Source of the DNA: Ignavibacteriota bacterium
Lineage (GTDB): Bacteria; Bacteroidota; Ignavibacteria; UBA10030
Assembly (NCBI GenBank): GCA_003162695.1
Contig: PMML01000057.1
Span: forward strand, 1-52,224
DNA length: 52,224 nt
Reading direction: 5' to 3'
Positions 1-8,814 of this stretch are shown piece by piece. The first letter of the stretch is position 1. The number at the start of each line of letters is the position of its first letter. The position numbers were made by a program, and so were the translations under genes. The notes below the pieces were generated by a model. The model did not search any database and had not been told where the DNA came from. It saw nothing but the letters and a program-made list of their open reading frames with translations.

Positions 1-410
1 ATTCAGGCTTGCCTTCTAACTATGTCATTTCAATAGCCACAGACAGCTCAGGGAAAAAATGGATTGGGACTGATGGTGGCGGCTTGGCGGTTTATAAAGA
101 AGGGGGTGTAACTTCAGTTAAGGAAATAACAAATAAAAATACTCCGGAGACATTTGCTTTATTTCAAAATTATCCGAATCCCTTTAATCCTTCCACAAAT
201 ATTTCGTTTAACCTTCCGGCAAAATCATTTGTGTCACTCAAAGTCTATGATTTGTTGGGAAGAGAGGTGGCAGCACTGGCTGCACAAACAATGAGCGCAG
301 GAACTCATGCTCTACAATGGAATGCAGGCAAAATGCCGAGCGGAGTTTATTTTTATAGATTGAAGGCCGGCACATTCACACAAACGAAGAAACTCGTTTT
401 ACTCAAATAG
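1..410 (+). CDS. T9SS cargo protein, C-terminal part (5' truncated)
   Basis: The open frame is already running at the left edge (codons in phase with base 3), so only the last ~135 residues are present. The first ~35 residues (GLPSNYVISIATD, then WIGTDGGGLAVY) match the blades of two-component-regulator-type beta-propellers (Reg_prop repeats). After a short linker comes a type IX secretion sorting domain: the QNYPNPFNPST motif, the LKVYDLLGREVA strand, SGVYFYRL, and a basic KKLVLLK end. Proteins of this kind are exported by Sec, moved across the outer membrane by T9SS and attached to the surface or released. What the missing N-terminal part does cannot be seen. It may be a sensor-like propeller or an adhesin or enzyme with a propeller. 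Confidence 0.85.
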   Translation, partial: SGLPSNYVISIATDSSGKKWIGTDGGGLAVYKEGGVTSVKEITNKNTPETFALFQNYPNPFNPSTNISFNLPAKSFVSLKVYDLLGREVAALAAQTMSAGTHALQWNAGKMPSGVYFYRLKAGTFTQTKKLVLLK

Positions 411-417
411 TATCAAT

Positions 418-450
418 AGATGGAGTCCATCTCAACGATGGGCTCCATCT
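418..450 (+). terminator. Stem-loop after the T9SS cargo gene
   Basis: Eight bases after the stop codon lies a near-perfect inverted repeat with 14-base arms (418-431 and 437-450, one G-T pair) and a 5-base loop. It is well placed to end transcription or stabilise the mRNA end. No T-run follows, so it is not a classical intrinsic terminator. Confidence 0.5.
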
Positions 451-571
451 GAAGGTTGCTTGCCGATAATCCATTCTCATAAAAAAACTTCCGGATAAAC
501 TTTTCTTGCTTGTAATTACACGGCATGTTTTAAAATAATTGTTTTTTGCCCGGTTTTATATTCGCCTGTTT

Positions 572-590
572 GTCCGACTGCGAGTCGGAC
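572..590 (-). terminator. Short stem-loop downstream of the lipoprotein gene
   Basis: GTCCGACT and AGTCGGAC form a perfect 8-bp stem with a 3-base loop, 14 bases beyond the stop codon of the minus-strand lipoprotein gene. There is no T-run, so a role as a transcript end is plausible but not certain. Confidence 0.4.
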
Positions 591-603
591 TCTACAATGG
601 GCT

Positions 604-1509
604 CTACAATGGATCCGGAGCAGCAAGCGTCTCTTTCAGCCAGACCTCTAATGTCTCGGATGTCCGTGTTCCGGCACTGCCGTTGTCGTGGCGGCCGCCG
701 TGTCCTTCCCTGCCTCCGCCCGATCCGCCCCTTCCGCCGACTCCGGGCTCCTCCATCCCGCCGCCGGGTTCTCCCATATTCATGCCGGGACTGCTGCTTG
801 AACTCTCTTTCTTAAAATCCGATTTGAATCCGATTCCCAGCACGCCATCCTTCGGCGCCAGTTCAAAAGGAACTTCGGCGGTTTTATGAAGGGGAACTTT
901 AAGTTCATAGACAAACGCATTTCTCCCGGCTGTATATTTGACTTGCATCGAGCGAAGTTCTATAAGAAGCAAATCCTGAGTCCGATCTTCATCTGTGATA
1001 ATAAACTGAACGCTTTTCTGGATATCGTCTGCTCCTGTCCGAGAAAAAATTTCCACGGGGGAAGGTTTTATGCCGTTGGCGCTGTCCGCGATTGCGGGTG
1101 AAAAATCACCAGCGGGAGAAGCACCCGATCCTGAACTGCCCGGCTCTTTCGGGCTGTTGAATCTGGCGCTCAGAGGAAACTTTATTCCATACCGTTCGCT
1201 TGATCCTCCTGAAGGATCGAACCAAACAGTCAGGCCGTTCCTCATAATTTCCCGCTGCGCGGCTTGATCGTTCGTAATAAAGCAAATATACAAATTCTCC
1301 GAATCGTTGCGGACGCCGACCATGACATTTGCTTTCTTTAAGAAATAAAGGCTTCCGTCCCAGTCACTCTGCCGGCCGTCAATGACGATATCGGTTTTTT
1401 TCCAATCGGCCGTTAATTTTATTGCACTGCTGCATCCGGTCAGAATGAAAACTGCCGCAAAAGCGATACAAATGAACATTCCCCGGATATACATATTTCG
1501 CTTCTTCAT
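604..1509 (-). CDS. Lipoprotein with CBM9/DOMON-like domain and Gly-rich tail
   Basis: The chosen start (MKKRNMYIRG) puts a signal peptide directly at the N-terminus; an ATG six codons upstream is possible. The lipobox LTGC makes Cys26 the likely lipidated residue. Residues ~35-130 (IDGRQSDWDG, ANVMVGVRNDSENLYICF, GLTVWFDPSGG) resemble the CBM9-like/DOMON sandwich found in many Bacteroidota surface lipoproteins, where it binds sugars or haem. Near the C-terminus is a low-complexity stretch rich in Gly, Arg and Glu (GGRGGSGGGREGHGGRH), then a final strand EVWLKETL. The gene lies beyond ctaB on the same strand with a ~90-base gap, so it may be read with the respiratory operon or from its own promoter. 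The precise ligand is unknown. Confidence 0.7.
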   Translation of the reverse strand: MKKRNMYIRGMFICIAFAAVFILTGCSSAIKLTADWKKTDIVIDGRQSDWDGSLYFLKKANVMVGVRNDSENLYICFITNDQAAQREIMRNGLTVWFDPSGGSSERYGIKFPLSARFNSPKEPGSSGSGASPAGDFSPAIADSANGIKPSPVEIFSRTGADDIQKSVQFIITDEDRTQDLLLIELRSMQVKYTAGRNAFVYELKVPLHKTAEVPFELAPKDGVLGIGFKSDFKKESSSSSPGMNMGEPGGGMEEPGVGGRGGSGGGREGHGGRHDNGSAGTRTSETLEVWLKETLAAPDPL

Positions 1510-1598
1510 GAATTCTCCATTTACCATTCTCTTATTGAATAAAAACGCAGTTACACATTAGACAAAAAACGGACGGAATAGATTAATAAAAGTACAAG

Positions 1599-2489
1599 TT
1601 ACTTCATTGCAAGTAAAAAGACAAATTCAGCCGGCAGATAGACGAGCGATGCAAAAAAAAGTGTGCGGGCAGCCGCACCGGTCCGGCGATTGACAAAGCG
1701 GATTGCAATGAGTAAAAATGCGCACGACAATGTAATCGCGGTATAAAAATAGACCACTCCGGCCATTCCGAGCAGCGTCGGCAGTACGGATGCCGGTACA
1801 AGCGCAATCGTATAAACAAGAATCTGCCTGCTCGTCGCACCCCCCGCGGGATCGAGAACTGTAAGAATTTTAAATCCCGCTCTTGCATAATCGTTTCTGT
1901 ACATCCAGGCGAGCGAAAGAAAATGCGGCATTTGCCAAAAAAAGAGTATGAAGAACAGCGACCATGCTTCCATATTCAGTCCGCCTCGAACAGAAGCCCA
2001 GCCGATCAGCGGGGGCAAAGCGCCCGGAATGCTTCCGACAACCGTTGCAAAAGGCGTTTTTCGTTTTAAAGGCGTATAGATAAAAACATAACTGACAAAC
2101 GTGATAAGCGCAAGCAAGGCAGCAGCTGCGTTCGCTGCAACGGCCAGATACAGAACGCCTAAGGCAGCGCACGCACTTCCGAAAACGAAAGCATCCTGAG
2201 GCCGAACGGTTCCCGCTGGAAGCGGACGATGCTCCGTTCGTTTCATTTTCCCATCGTGTGTACGTTCAAAATATTGATTCAAGGCTCCGGCGCCTCCTCC
2301 GACAAGAAATGTTCCAACGCCGGCGTGCAGGATCGGCAGAAGAGACGATTCCCTGCCTAACGCCATATATGCCGAACAAGCGGCGGTCAGTACAGATAAT
2401 AGCGTGAGTTCCGGTTTTGTCAGAGCTGCGTATTCGCGCACTGCGCTTCGCGCCGGAAGGATATATATTTTGCTTCGTTCCGTCATCAT
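1599..2489 (-). CDS. ctaB: Protoheme IX farnesyltransferase (haem O synthase)
   Basis: This UbiA-family membrane prenyltransferase adds a farnesyl group to haem B to make haem O, the precursor of haem A for the oxidase encoded upstream. The 296-residue length is normal. The family signature is visible as NQYFERTHDGKMKRTEHRPLP, followed by a second conserved stretch around ARAGFKIL. About nine hydrophobic segments can be recognised. The start codon overlaps the end of the preceding cytochrome gene (ATGA-type), so the two are translationally coupled, and ctaB is the last clear member of the cox operon. No ctaA (haem A synthase) gene is seen in the window, so it must be elsewhere or the oxidase may use haem O. 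Confidence 0.95.
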   Translation of the reverse strand: MMTERSKIYILPARSAVREYAALTKPELTLLSVLTAACSAYMALGRESSLLPILHAGVGTFLVGGGAGALNQYFERTHDGKMKRTEHRPLPAGTVRPQDAFVFGSACAALGVLYLAVAANAAAALLALITFVSYVFIYTPLKRKTPFATVVGSIPGALPPLIGWASVRGGLNMEAWSLFFILFFWQMPHFLSLAWMYRNDYARAGFKILTVLDPAGGATSRQILVYTIALVPASVLPTLLGMAGVVYFYTAITLSCAFLLIAIRFVNRRTGAAARTLFFASLVYLPAEFVFLLAMK

Positions 2490-3844
2490 CGTCCGGCCTG
2501 AGCGACTTTCAAGATAAGATATGCTGCAATCGAATCCGCTTCATCCTGCCGCAGCCCCTGATTCGGCATCGACGGATAGTCCGGATTCTTTTTTTGCGGG
2601 TTTAGTATAAAGGCGGCCAATTGCGATTTGTTTTTATTGTATTTGGGCACTGTTTCAAAATACGGAGGCCCGACCTTTTTCTGATCGAACAAATGGCATG
2701 CGGAACATCTGGCATTGTAAATATCTTCGCCTGTGAACGACACTTCTGCCGTTCCATATTTCGCTTCCAGCGTTTCCATTTCTTTTTCATACGAAACGGA
2801 AAGTGCGGCAGCCTGCGCCCGCGTCGCCGTGCCGATGCCGGTATATTCTCCGGCAACAGTTACTCCGACTGCAAAAAGGAAAAGAAAAAATGCAAGCGAT
2901 GCCGCCTGCCGTTCTCCGGTACGGTAAAATCCGTACACAAAATGCGCTGCAGCAAAGAACAGAACGAGGGCAAGTCCTGCAAGCGAATAGAGCATGCCTG
3001 AGACGGCAGCCGGCGGAACAGCCGCTATGTTCGCCAGCAGGACGATTGGAAGCACGATGAGAGAAGCGGCCGACCACCGGACCAAACGCCGGATAATTTC
3101 TGCAGTATACAAATTTTTATAAGTCTTTTCCTTCTCAAGAGAAAAGAAGAACGATAAACCGAGCGCTGTCATTCCCGGAACAATAGAACAGAAAACAAAA
3201 AATTTTATCCAGACGCCGGGATTCAAAAAGACATCGACGATCGATTCGATCGACTGCCATTGAGACGGATCCGCCGTGACGGCTTCCGCGGCGGAAAAAA
3301 GAAATGCGCCGAGCGCTAAAGCTGCAATCCCCCAACTGCCGGCCCGCTGATGCGCTGCGCTATTGGATTTTTCATAGATTCCGATCGCTTTCGTCTTCTC
3401 CTCCGACCCCTTTTGAGCACCCAGCATCGAACGGTACGAGGCAAGCACATCCTGAAGACGAAATGTATATGTATAGAAAGCCAGCAGAATCAGCCCGGCT
3501 GCAATCAGGACGAATCCTGCGGCGGACAGATCAACGGAAAGTGCGGAAGTGGATTTCAGCATCTGTGCCTGCGCCAGCACAAGAATAAGAGCTGGAAGAA
3601 GTCCGAGAAAAACCATGACATGTTTGTTCGCAAACGGGACATGGAGACTGTCGTATGCCGCTTCAAGAACCGCCGCATCATTTTCTCTTTTTCCTTTTGC
3701 TTCGTACCGCATTGCGAGGATGGCGGAACCCAGCGCGAAGGCAAGATACGGAACCAGCACGACGGCGCTCAGTGCGGCAATGCAGACGATCAGCTGATAA
3801 TGATCGATCGACGGGGAAAGAGCGATATCTTTTAGTATATCCAT
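2486..3844 (-). CDS. Eight-TM membrane protein with C-terminal cytochrome c domain
   Basis: The 452-residue protein has about eight hydrophobic segments (near residues 18-44, 75-95, 103-125, 168-187, 208-235, 255-280, 283-310 and 318-336). A periplasmic class I-like cytochrome c domain follows, with CSACH at 380-384 and a probable Met ligand in YPSMPNQG (Met426). I do not recognise the family of the membrane part. The gene sits between coxB and ctaB, eight bases after coxB-coding sequence begins upstream, and overlaps ctaB. CoxB here lacks the fused haem-c domain usual in caa3 oxidases, so this protein may supply that haem. This is inference from context. It could also be a separate electron-transfer module. 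Confidence 0.75.
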   Translation of the reverse strand: MDILKDIALSPSIDHYQLIVCIAALSAVVLVPYLAFALGSAILAMRYEAKGKRENDAAVLEAAYDSLHVPFANKHVMVFLGLLPALILVLAQAQMLKSTSALSVDLSAAGFVLIAAGLILLAFYTYTFRLQDVLASYRSMLGAQKGSEEKTKAIGIYEKSNSAAHQRAGSWGIAALALGAFLFSAAEAVTADPSQWQSIESIVDVFLNPGVWIKFFVFCSIVPGMTALGLSFFFSLEKEKTYKNLYTAEIIRRLVRWSAASLIVLPIVLLANIAAVPPAAVSGMLYSLAGLALVLFFAAAHFVYGFYRTGERQAASLAFFLFLFAVGVTVAGEYTGIGTATRAQAAALSVSYEKEMETLEAKYGTAEVSFTGEDIYNARCSACHLFDQKKVGPPYFETVPKYNKNKSQLAAFILNPQKKNPDYPSMPNQGLRQDEADSIAAYLILKVAQAGR

Positions 3845-3851
3845 AATATTT

Positions 3852-4517
3852 TTACCGGCTATCCGCTGCAGCCGTTTGCGCGGTCAGCGGGGTATACGGT
3901 TTCGACTGCTTCACGGACGCAGTCCGGTACCACGCCTCGAATCGCAGGGTGTCGAGCGAAACGACTTTCGTATACATATAGGAATGCTGCAGCCCGCAGA
4001 ATTCCGCACAGGCAATATCGTACGATGCAATGCGCGGCGTGCGGAACCACATTTTGTTTTCGCGGTTCGGAATAACGTCCTCCTTGATCCGGAACGCCGG
4101 AATAAAAAGCGAATGGTTGACATCCAGAGAATGCATAGTCAGTTTCATCGCGGCATTCACCGGAACATAGAGCGTGTCCGCTTTAACTCCGTTCGGATAT
4201 TCGAACGTCCACTTCCACATTTGAGCGGTCACGCGGACCGGCAGCGCATCTCCGGGAATTTGAATTTCCTTTAAATACCCGCGCCAGCCCATATAGAACA
4301 TTCCCATAAAAAGAATCAGCGGAATCGTCGTCCATGTTATTTCGAGCGGCAGGTTGCCTTCGATATTTGTCGGATGCGGGTTCCGCTTTCTGCTGTATCG
4401 TACGAGAAAATACACCATTGCGATGAGCAGTCCGATCAGCACGAGCAGCGAAATTCCGGCAATCGTCAGGAATGTCGCATCGACATAATCGGAAAACGGG
4501 GACTCCCCTTTGAACAT
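3852..4517 (-). CDS. coxB: Cytochrome c oxidase subunit II (CuA subunit)
   Basis: Subunit II accepts electrons from cytochrome c at the binuclear CuA centre and passes them to subunit I. Two transmembrane helices (about residues 14-38 and 58-80) precede the cupredoxin domain. All CuA ligands are visible: His135 (DVNHSLF), then the CAEFCGLQHSYM cluster giving Cys170, Glu172, Cys174, His178 and Met181. The protein ends soon afterwards (221 residues), so it has no C-terminal cytochrome c domain as in Rhodothermus-type caa3 enzymes. The N-terminus has no long cleavable signal. It lies 15 bases after coxD within the operon. The last ~20 residues are low-complexity and probably unstructured. Confidence 0.95.
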   Translation of the reverse strand: MFKGESPFSDYVDATFLTIAGISLLVLIGLLIAMVYFLVRYSRKRNPHPTNIEGNLPLEITWTTIPLILFMGMFYMGWRGYLKEIQIPGDALPVRVTAQMWKWTFEYPNGVKADTLYVPVNAAMKLTMHSLDVNHSLFIPAFRIKEDVIPNRENKMWFRTPRIASYDIACAEFCGLQHSYMYTKVVSLDTLRFEAWYRTASVKQSKPYTPLTAQTAAADSR

Positions 4518-4532
4518 GTTTTTTCCTTCTTC

Positions 4533-4820
4533 TTAAGCGAACGCGTAATCGAAAAAAGTCAGTATAAAAAATATAGCCAGCGTAACAACCGCTACGGCTG
4601 TAAAAATGCGGAAAAGCCGGTCTTCGGATTTCAAATGCATAAAAATATTAAGTACGAACATCGACTTGATACCCGCTATCACGAGAGCTGTTGCAATGAC
4701 CCAGCGTCCCAGATCGATGCCGGCGAGCGCCACCGTCAATCCCGTCAACCCGAGCAGCCCGAGCCAGACCAGTGTGTACTCTCCATAACCGGCGTCATTT
4801 GTTTTGTTTTGATGCTGCAT
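4533..4820 (-). CDS. coxD: Cytochrome c oxidase subunit IV (small caa3-type)
   Basis: This 95-residue protein has three hydrophobic helices (about residues 15-34, 37-62 and 70-93). The central stretch GIKSMFVLNIFMHLKSEDRLFRIF is the hallmark of the prokaryotic COX4 family, small subunits that stabilise haem-copper oxidases. Position supports the call: it lies between coxC (18 bases upstream) and coxB (15 bases downstream). It has no redox centre of its own. Confidence 0.9.
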   Translation of the reverse strand: MQHQNKTNDAGYGEYTLVWLGLLGLTGLTVALAGIDLGRWVIATALVIAGIKSMFVLNIFMHLKSEDRLFRIFTAVAVVTLAIFFILTFFDYAFA

Positions 4821-4838
4821 AACGATCGATCTCCGGCG

Positions 4839-5456
4839 CTAATGAATAAGATAAAATAACGGAAACAGAAATATCCAGATAATGTCCACAAGGTGCCAGT
4901 ACAGCCCCCCTGCTTCCAGCTTGACGAACGAGTCCTGATTGATAACATTGCGCGCTATGAACACCAGCATAAAACCGAGAATAATCATGCCGATGATTAC
5001 ATGGAGCGCATGCAGTCCGGTCATCATGTAATATAATCCGAAATACAAAATCTCGCCTGCCGGTTTTTTCATCAACTCGGGCGATTTCGGATAGATACCG
5101 TGCGCAATTTTATGGCTCCATTCGAAATATTTATTCACAAGAAAGAAAAAAGCAAGCACGATGGTCGCCGAGAGAAGACTCATGGAAAGAATCTTCTTCC
5201 CGCGCCGGATCGCTGCAATCGACATGACGACCGTCCAGCTGCTCGTCAACAGAATGAGTGTGTTCAAAGTACCGATAAAAACATCGAGTTCCGCACCGGC
5301 AATCCGGAATTCATCAAAATGTTTGAAACGGTACACTGCATAGACAATGAACATTCCTCCGAAGAGAATCAGTTCTGTAAAAAGAAAAAGCCACATCCCG
5401 ATGCGCGAACCCTCATCGTCCCGATGCGTATGGGAAACCGCAGCTGCCTTACTCAC
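4839..5456 (-). CDS. coxC: Cytochrome c oxidase subunit III
   Basis: The 205-residue protein has five transmembrane helices, the short form typical of bacterial subunit III. Recognisable family features are RIGMWLFLFTELILFGGMF near the N-terminus, the ATIVLAFFFLVNKYFEWSHKI region, TGLHALHVIIGM and the end helix GGLYWHLVDIIWIFLFPLFYL. Subunit III supports proton uptake and enzyme stability and carries no metal. Its start overlaps the stop codon of coxA by four bases, so the two are translationally coupled. Confidence 0.95.
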   Translation of the reverse strand: MSKAAAVSHTHRDDEGSRIGMWLFLFTELILFGGMFIVYAVYRFKHFDEFRIAGAELDVFIGTLNTLILLTSSWTVVMSIAAIRRGKKILSMSLLSATIVLAFFFLVNKYFEWSHKIAHGIYPKSPELMKKPAGEILYFGLYYMMTGLHALHVIIGMIILGFMLVFIARNVINQDSFVKLEAGGLYWHLVDIIWIFLFPLFYLIH

Positions 5457-7096
5457 TCGCCCGCCTCCGGCTTTTCATATTCGGAATAATCGTACGGTCC
5501 CGTGATGACAGAAGGAATTTCATGAAAATTTTCCACCGGCGGCGGCGACGGAACCGTCCACTCTAACGTTTTTCCGCCCCAGGGATTCATCGGCGCTTTT
5601 GCCCCGCGCCGGATTGAAATGAAAAGATTTGCAACAACCAGAAAAATCCCGGCCGCCAGAATCCACGATCCCACCGACGCGATCCGGTGGAGCGGCAGGA
5701 ACTCCGGCAGAGAATCGTAATACCTGCGCGGCATACCCAGATAACCGAGAATGAACATCGTAAAATAAAACATGTTGAATCCCACAGTCATCAGCAGCCA
5801 TCCGATCATCGCCGGTTTTCGCCGGATCATTCTTCCGAACATTTTGGGAAACCAATAATGCATCGCCGCAAAAAGCGCAAAACCGGCTCCGCCGAACATG
5901 ACGTAATGGAAATGCGCCACGACAAAATACGTATCGGTCACATGAATATTGACCGCCAATGCGCCGAGCATTAGTCCCGTAAACCCGCCGATGCAGAACT
6001 GAACGATCATGGAAAGGACAAACAGCAGCGGCACATCGATCAGAATCGATCCTTTGTAAAGCGTTGCAATCCAGTTGAAAACTTTAATGGCGCTCGGTAT
6101 CGCAACAAGAAAAGTAAGCAGGGAAAAAACAAACATGCCTGTATTGCTCATGCCGACCGTGAACATATGGTGTGCCCAGACGAGCGAACCGACGGATGCG
6201 ATGGCAATGCTCGAGTAGGCGATAAATTTATATCCGAAAATCGTCCGCCGTGCGAAGACCGGAATAATTTCCGATACGACGCCGAGTGCGGGAAGAATCA
6301 TAATATAAACCGCCGGATGCGAATACATCCAGAACAGGTGCTGGTACAGAACCGGATCCCCTCCCATCGCCGGATCGAAAATCCCGATACCGAACAGGCG
6401 TTCAATTGTCACAAGCAGCAGTGTAATGCCGATGACTGGCGTTGCGAGAATCTGCACCCATGCCGTCGAATAGATAGCCCATATAAAGAGCGGCATCTTG
6501 AACCACGACATTCCCGGTGCGCGCATGCGATGGATGGTTGTAATGAAATTCAGGCCGGTCAGTATGGAAGAAAATCCTAGAATGAACGCGCCGGCGAGCG
6601 CGGGAATAACGTTCGTCGTTGTGCGGATGCTGTAGGGGACGTAAAACGTCCAACCGGTATCGGACGGGCCTCCGGGAAGGAACAGCGAGACGACGACCGT
6701 GAGTGCGCCGGCAAGAAACAGCCACCACGAGAACAAATTCAGCCGGGGAAAGAAAACATCCTTCGCGCCAATCATAAGAGGCAGCATAAAGTTGCCGAAC
6801 ACCGCTGGCATGCCGGGAATGATAAACAAAAAGATCATAATGACGCCGTGGAGCGTGAACATCTGATTGTACGTTTGCGGATCTACAATTGTTCTTCCGC
6901 TCGAGAACAGTTCCACTCTCATCAGCACGCCGAGAATGACAGCAACGAGAAAAAACAGCATCATCGTTGCAAGATAGAGAATTGCAATCCGCTTATGGTC
7001 AGTCGAAAAAATCCATCCAAACAAACCTTTGAACTTGGTCGGAGCATGCAGATAATCAGGTTCGGCAATCTCTGCCGCCAGTGCCGATTTCGTCAT
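5453..7096 (-). CDS. coxA: Cytochrome c oxidase subunit I (A2-type haem-copper oxidase)
   Basis: This is the catalytic subunit, reducing O2 at a haem-copper centre and pumping protons. From the chosen start (MTKSALAAE) it has 547 residues and about 12 helices. Haem ligands appear in FTLHGVIMIF and HFHYVMFG; the CuB histidines are in YSHPAVYI and AHHMF. YSHP in place of GHPEVY marks the A2 subfamily, as in Rhodothermus caa3. The track-like longer frame has 28 extra N-terminal residues rich in Cys and Ser that do not resemble the family. The ATG used here overlaps the stop of the sco1 gene (ATGA), which supports it. Confidence 0.95.
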   Translation of the reverse strand: MTKSALAAEIAEPDYLHAPTKFKGLFGWIFSTDHKRIAILYLATMMLFFLVAVILGVLMRVELFSSGRTIVDPQTYNQMFTLHGVIMIFLFIIPGMPAVFGNFMLPLMIGAKDVFFPRLNLFSWWLFLAGALTVVVSLFLPGGPSDTGWTFYVPYSIRTTTNVIPALAGAFILGFSSILTGLNFITTIHRMRAPGMSWFKMPLFIWAIYSTAWVQILATPVIGITLLLVTIERLFGIGIFDPAMGGDPVLYQHLFWMYSHPAVYIMILPALGVVSEIIPVFARRTIFGYKFIAYSSIAIASVGSLVWAHHMFTVGMSNTGMFVFSLLTFLVAIPSAIKVFNWIATLYKGSILIDVPLLFVLSMIVQFCIGGFTGLMLGALAVNIHVTDTYFVVAHFHYVMFGGAGFALFAAMHYWFPKMFGRMIRRKPAMIGWLLMTVGFNMFYFTMFILGYLGMPRRYYDSLPEFLPLHRIASVGSWILAAGIFLVVANLFISIRRGAKAPMNPWGGKTLEWTVPSPPPVENFHEIPSVITGPYDYSEYEKPEAGE

Positions 7097-7863
7097 TGCG
7101 GCTCTCCCTTCTTCTTTCCCGGTTTTACAAGAAAGACTATAACAAAGACTCCCACCAGACCGAGAAAAACAACTCCGCACACGCGGACGATATCAAGGGC
7201 ATAGCGCTGCCCCGCGGGGTCGTAGGCATAACAGAACGAAAGTACCTTCGCAATCGTCGGCCCCGTTCTTCCTTCAGATGCTTCCATGAGCGCGAGCTTG
7301 ACATCGAGAGGAAGGTGCTGTATGCCGTACAGGTAGCGTGCAATTTTGCCGCTCGGAGAAATAACGGTCAGCACACCGGCATGGACCCATGTCCCATTCT
7401 CTTTTTTATAAAAGAACCCGGCCGCGTCCGTGACGCGGTGAATATTAACGCTGTCGCCGGTAAAAAAGCGCCAGCCGTTCGGATCGACTTTTCGTTTGAT
7501 CAGGCTCAGGTAATTGTCCTTCTTATCCGCGGCAAGTTCCGGCTTCTCTTCAGGATCGAAACTAATAGTAACAATCTGGTAATCCTTGCCCAATTCAAGA
7601 TCCATTTTCCCGACAATATTCGCAACCTCGGTCATCAGCGGATTGCAAATACCGGGACAGCGGTAGTAAACAAACATGAGAATGGTCGGCTTTGTGATAA
7701 CCGATTTCAGCTGAACAAGATTTCCGCTTTCATCGTAAAACTCCGCATCCAGCGGAATGGTCTGTCCGAGCTTTTCCGCGATACCGACCGGCTGGTTGTC
7801 TTGAGCGCCAAGCCGCACGACGGCGAAAATAATCAACACGAACACCGGGATAAAAATTTTCAT
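7093..7863 (-). CDS. sco1: SCO1/SenC-family copper chaperone for CuA assembly
   Basis: The thioredoxin-like fold carries the copper ligands CPGIC (Cys69 and Cys73 from the chosen start) and the distal His161 in WVHAGVL, which are diagnostic for SCO proteins that deliver copper to subunit II. A signal segment (MKIFIPVFVLIIFAVVRLGAQ) starts the protein. An extra C-terminal helix (about 222-245) with a basic KPGKKKGEP tail anchors it in the membrane. I chose the ATG at 7863 because AAAGGAAAC lies six bases upstream; an ATG at 7881 overlapping the stop of the preceding gene is the alternative and would add six residues. It ends overlapping coxA. Confidence 0.93.
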   Translation of the reverse strand: MKIFIPVFVLIIFAVVRLGAQDNQPVGIAEKLGQTIPLDAEFYDESGNLVQLKSVITKPTILMFVYYRCPGICNPLMTEVANIVGKMDLELGKDYQIVTISFDPEEKPELAADKKDNYLSLIKRKVDPNGWRFFTGDSVNIHRVTDAAGFFYKKENGTWVHAGVLTVISPSGKIARYLYGIQHLPLDVKLALMEASEGRTGPTIAKVLSFCYAYDPAGQRYALDIVRVCGVVFLGLVGVFVIVFLVKPGKKKGEPQ

Positions 7864-7880
7864 AGCTGTTTCCTTTTTCA

Positions 7881-8807
7881 TTAAATCGGCCTGGGCAGAT
7901 TATTTATTTCCTGCAGCAGCATCGTCCATTGCTGATCGTTAAATCTTAAAACTTCGGTTTTAAAGCCTGCATTCTTCGGTTCTGCTGATATCGTGTGAAC
8001 GAGTTCATCCAGTGAAAACGGTTTCCCCTGCCTTAATGTCCACACCGACACTGTTTTTTCCAAATCATTTGTTTCTGAGAGCAGAGTCGGATATTCATTT
8101 TTATGTTCTTGAACGCGCTGGATAACAATACGCACGGCATTCGTGATATCCCGATTTTCATTTTCAATTATTTTCAATGCTTTTTTGACCGGTATTTGCC
8201 CCGCAACATTCACTCCCTTTGCAAGTTCATAACGTGCATCGAGTTGTTCCAGTTCTTCGCGTGATTCCGAGGGCTGGTTCGGCGCGAGCGACCGGATAAA
8301 ATGAATAACGGCAAACCGGTCGGCAGGAGTCATATAATTGAAAGACGACATCGCGGTTCCCTGCAGGCCGCTTTCCAGCGTCGTATAGATTTGAGGCACT
8401 TTCGAACCGTTTTTCCATCCGGCAAGGGAATGAAAATTTCGGGGCTTCGATGCAAGCGACGCCGCTGTCGGTCCGTTCCCGTCCCCATTGTCCCCGTGGC
8501 AGGAGGAACAATTTTGTGTATACAGATCTTTTCCTCTTTGCACAAGTTCCGGCGAAGAAATTCCGTATTTCAGCACATCCACAGCCGGAAGCACGCGCGG
8601 ACTCTGGAGCGGAAGATCCTGACTGAGAGATGAAGAATCTTCGGGAACACCGGGAATAATGCTGTTTTTTCCGGTCGTTGTAAGGTTTCCGACATACAGC
8701 ACTCCAAGCACAGCAAGCACGACAAGAAAATACAAATATGAATAACCGAAAAGTTTTTCCGGCTTTCGTCTCAAATCGTTCCAGTTTATTTCGTCTTGTT
8801 GCTTCAT
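7881..8807 (-). CDS. Membrane-anchored mono-haem cytochrome c between act and cox genes
   Basis: A single N-terminal helix (about residues 21-41) anchors a periplasmic cytochrome c domain with CSSCHGDNGDG (Cys100, Cys103, His104) and a Met-containing GTAMSSFNYMTPADRFAVI region typical of the ActE/cytochrome c class. The last ~120 residues are a charged, mostly helical extension that I do not recognise. The gene follows actF after a repeat tract and its stop codon touches the alternative sco1 start, so it opens the cox half of the cluster. An electron shuttle from Act to the oxidase is a reasonable inference, since actD already carries the usual ActE haem domain by fusion. Confidence 0.8.
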   Translation of the reverse strand: MKQQDEINWNDLRRKPEKLFGYSYLYFLVVLAVLGVLYVGNLTTTGKNSIIPGVPEDSSSLSQDLPLQSPRVLPAVDVLKYGISSPELVQRGKDLYTQNCSSCHGDNGDGNGPTAASLASKPRNFHSLAGWKNGSKVPQIYTTLESGLQGTAMSSFNYMTPADRFAVIHFIRSLAPNQPSESREELEQLDARYELAKGVNVAGQIPVKKALKIIENENRDITNAVRIVIQRVQEHKNEYPTLLSETNDLEKTVSVWTLRQGKPFSLDELVHTISAEPKNAGFKTEVLRFNDQQWTMLLQEINNLPRPI

Positions 8808-8814
8808 TTAAGAG

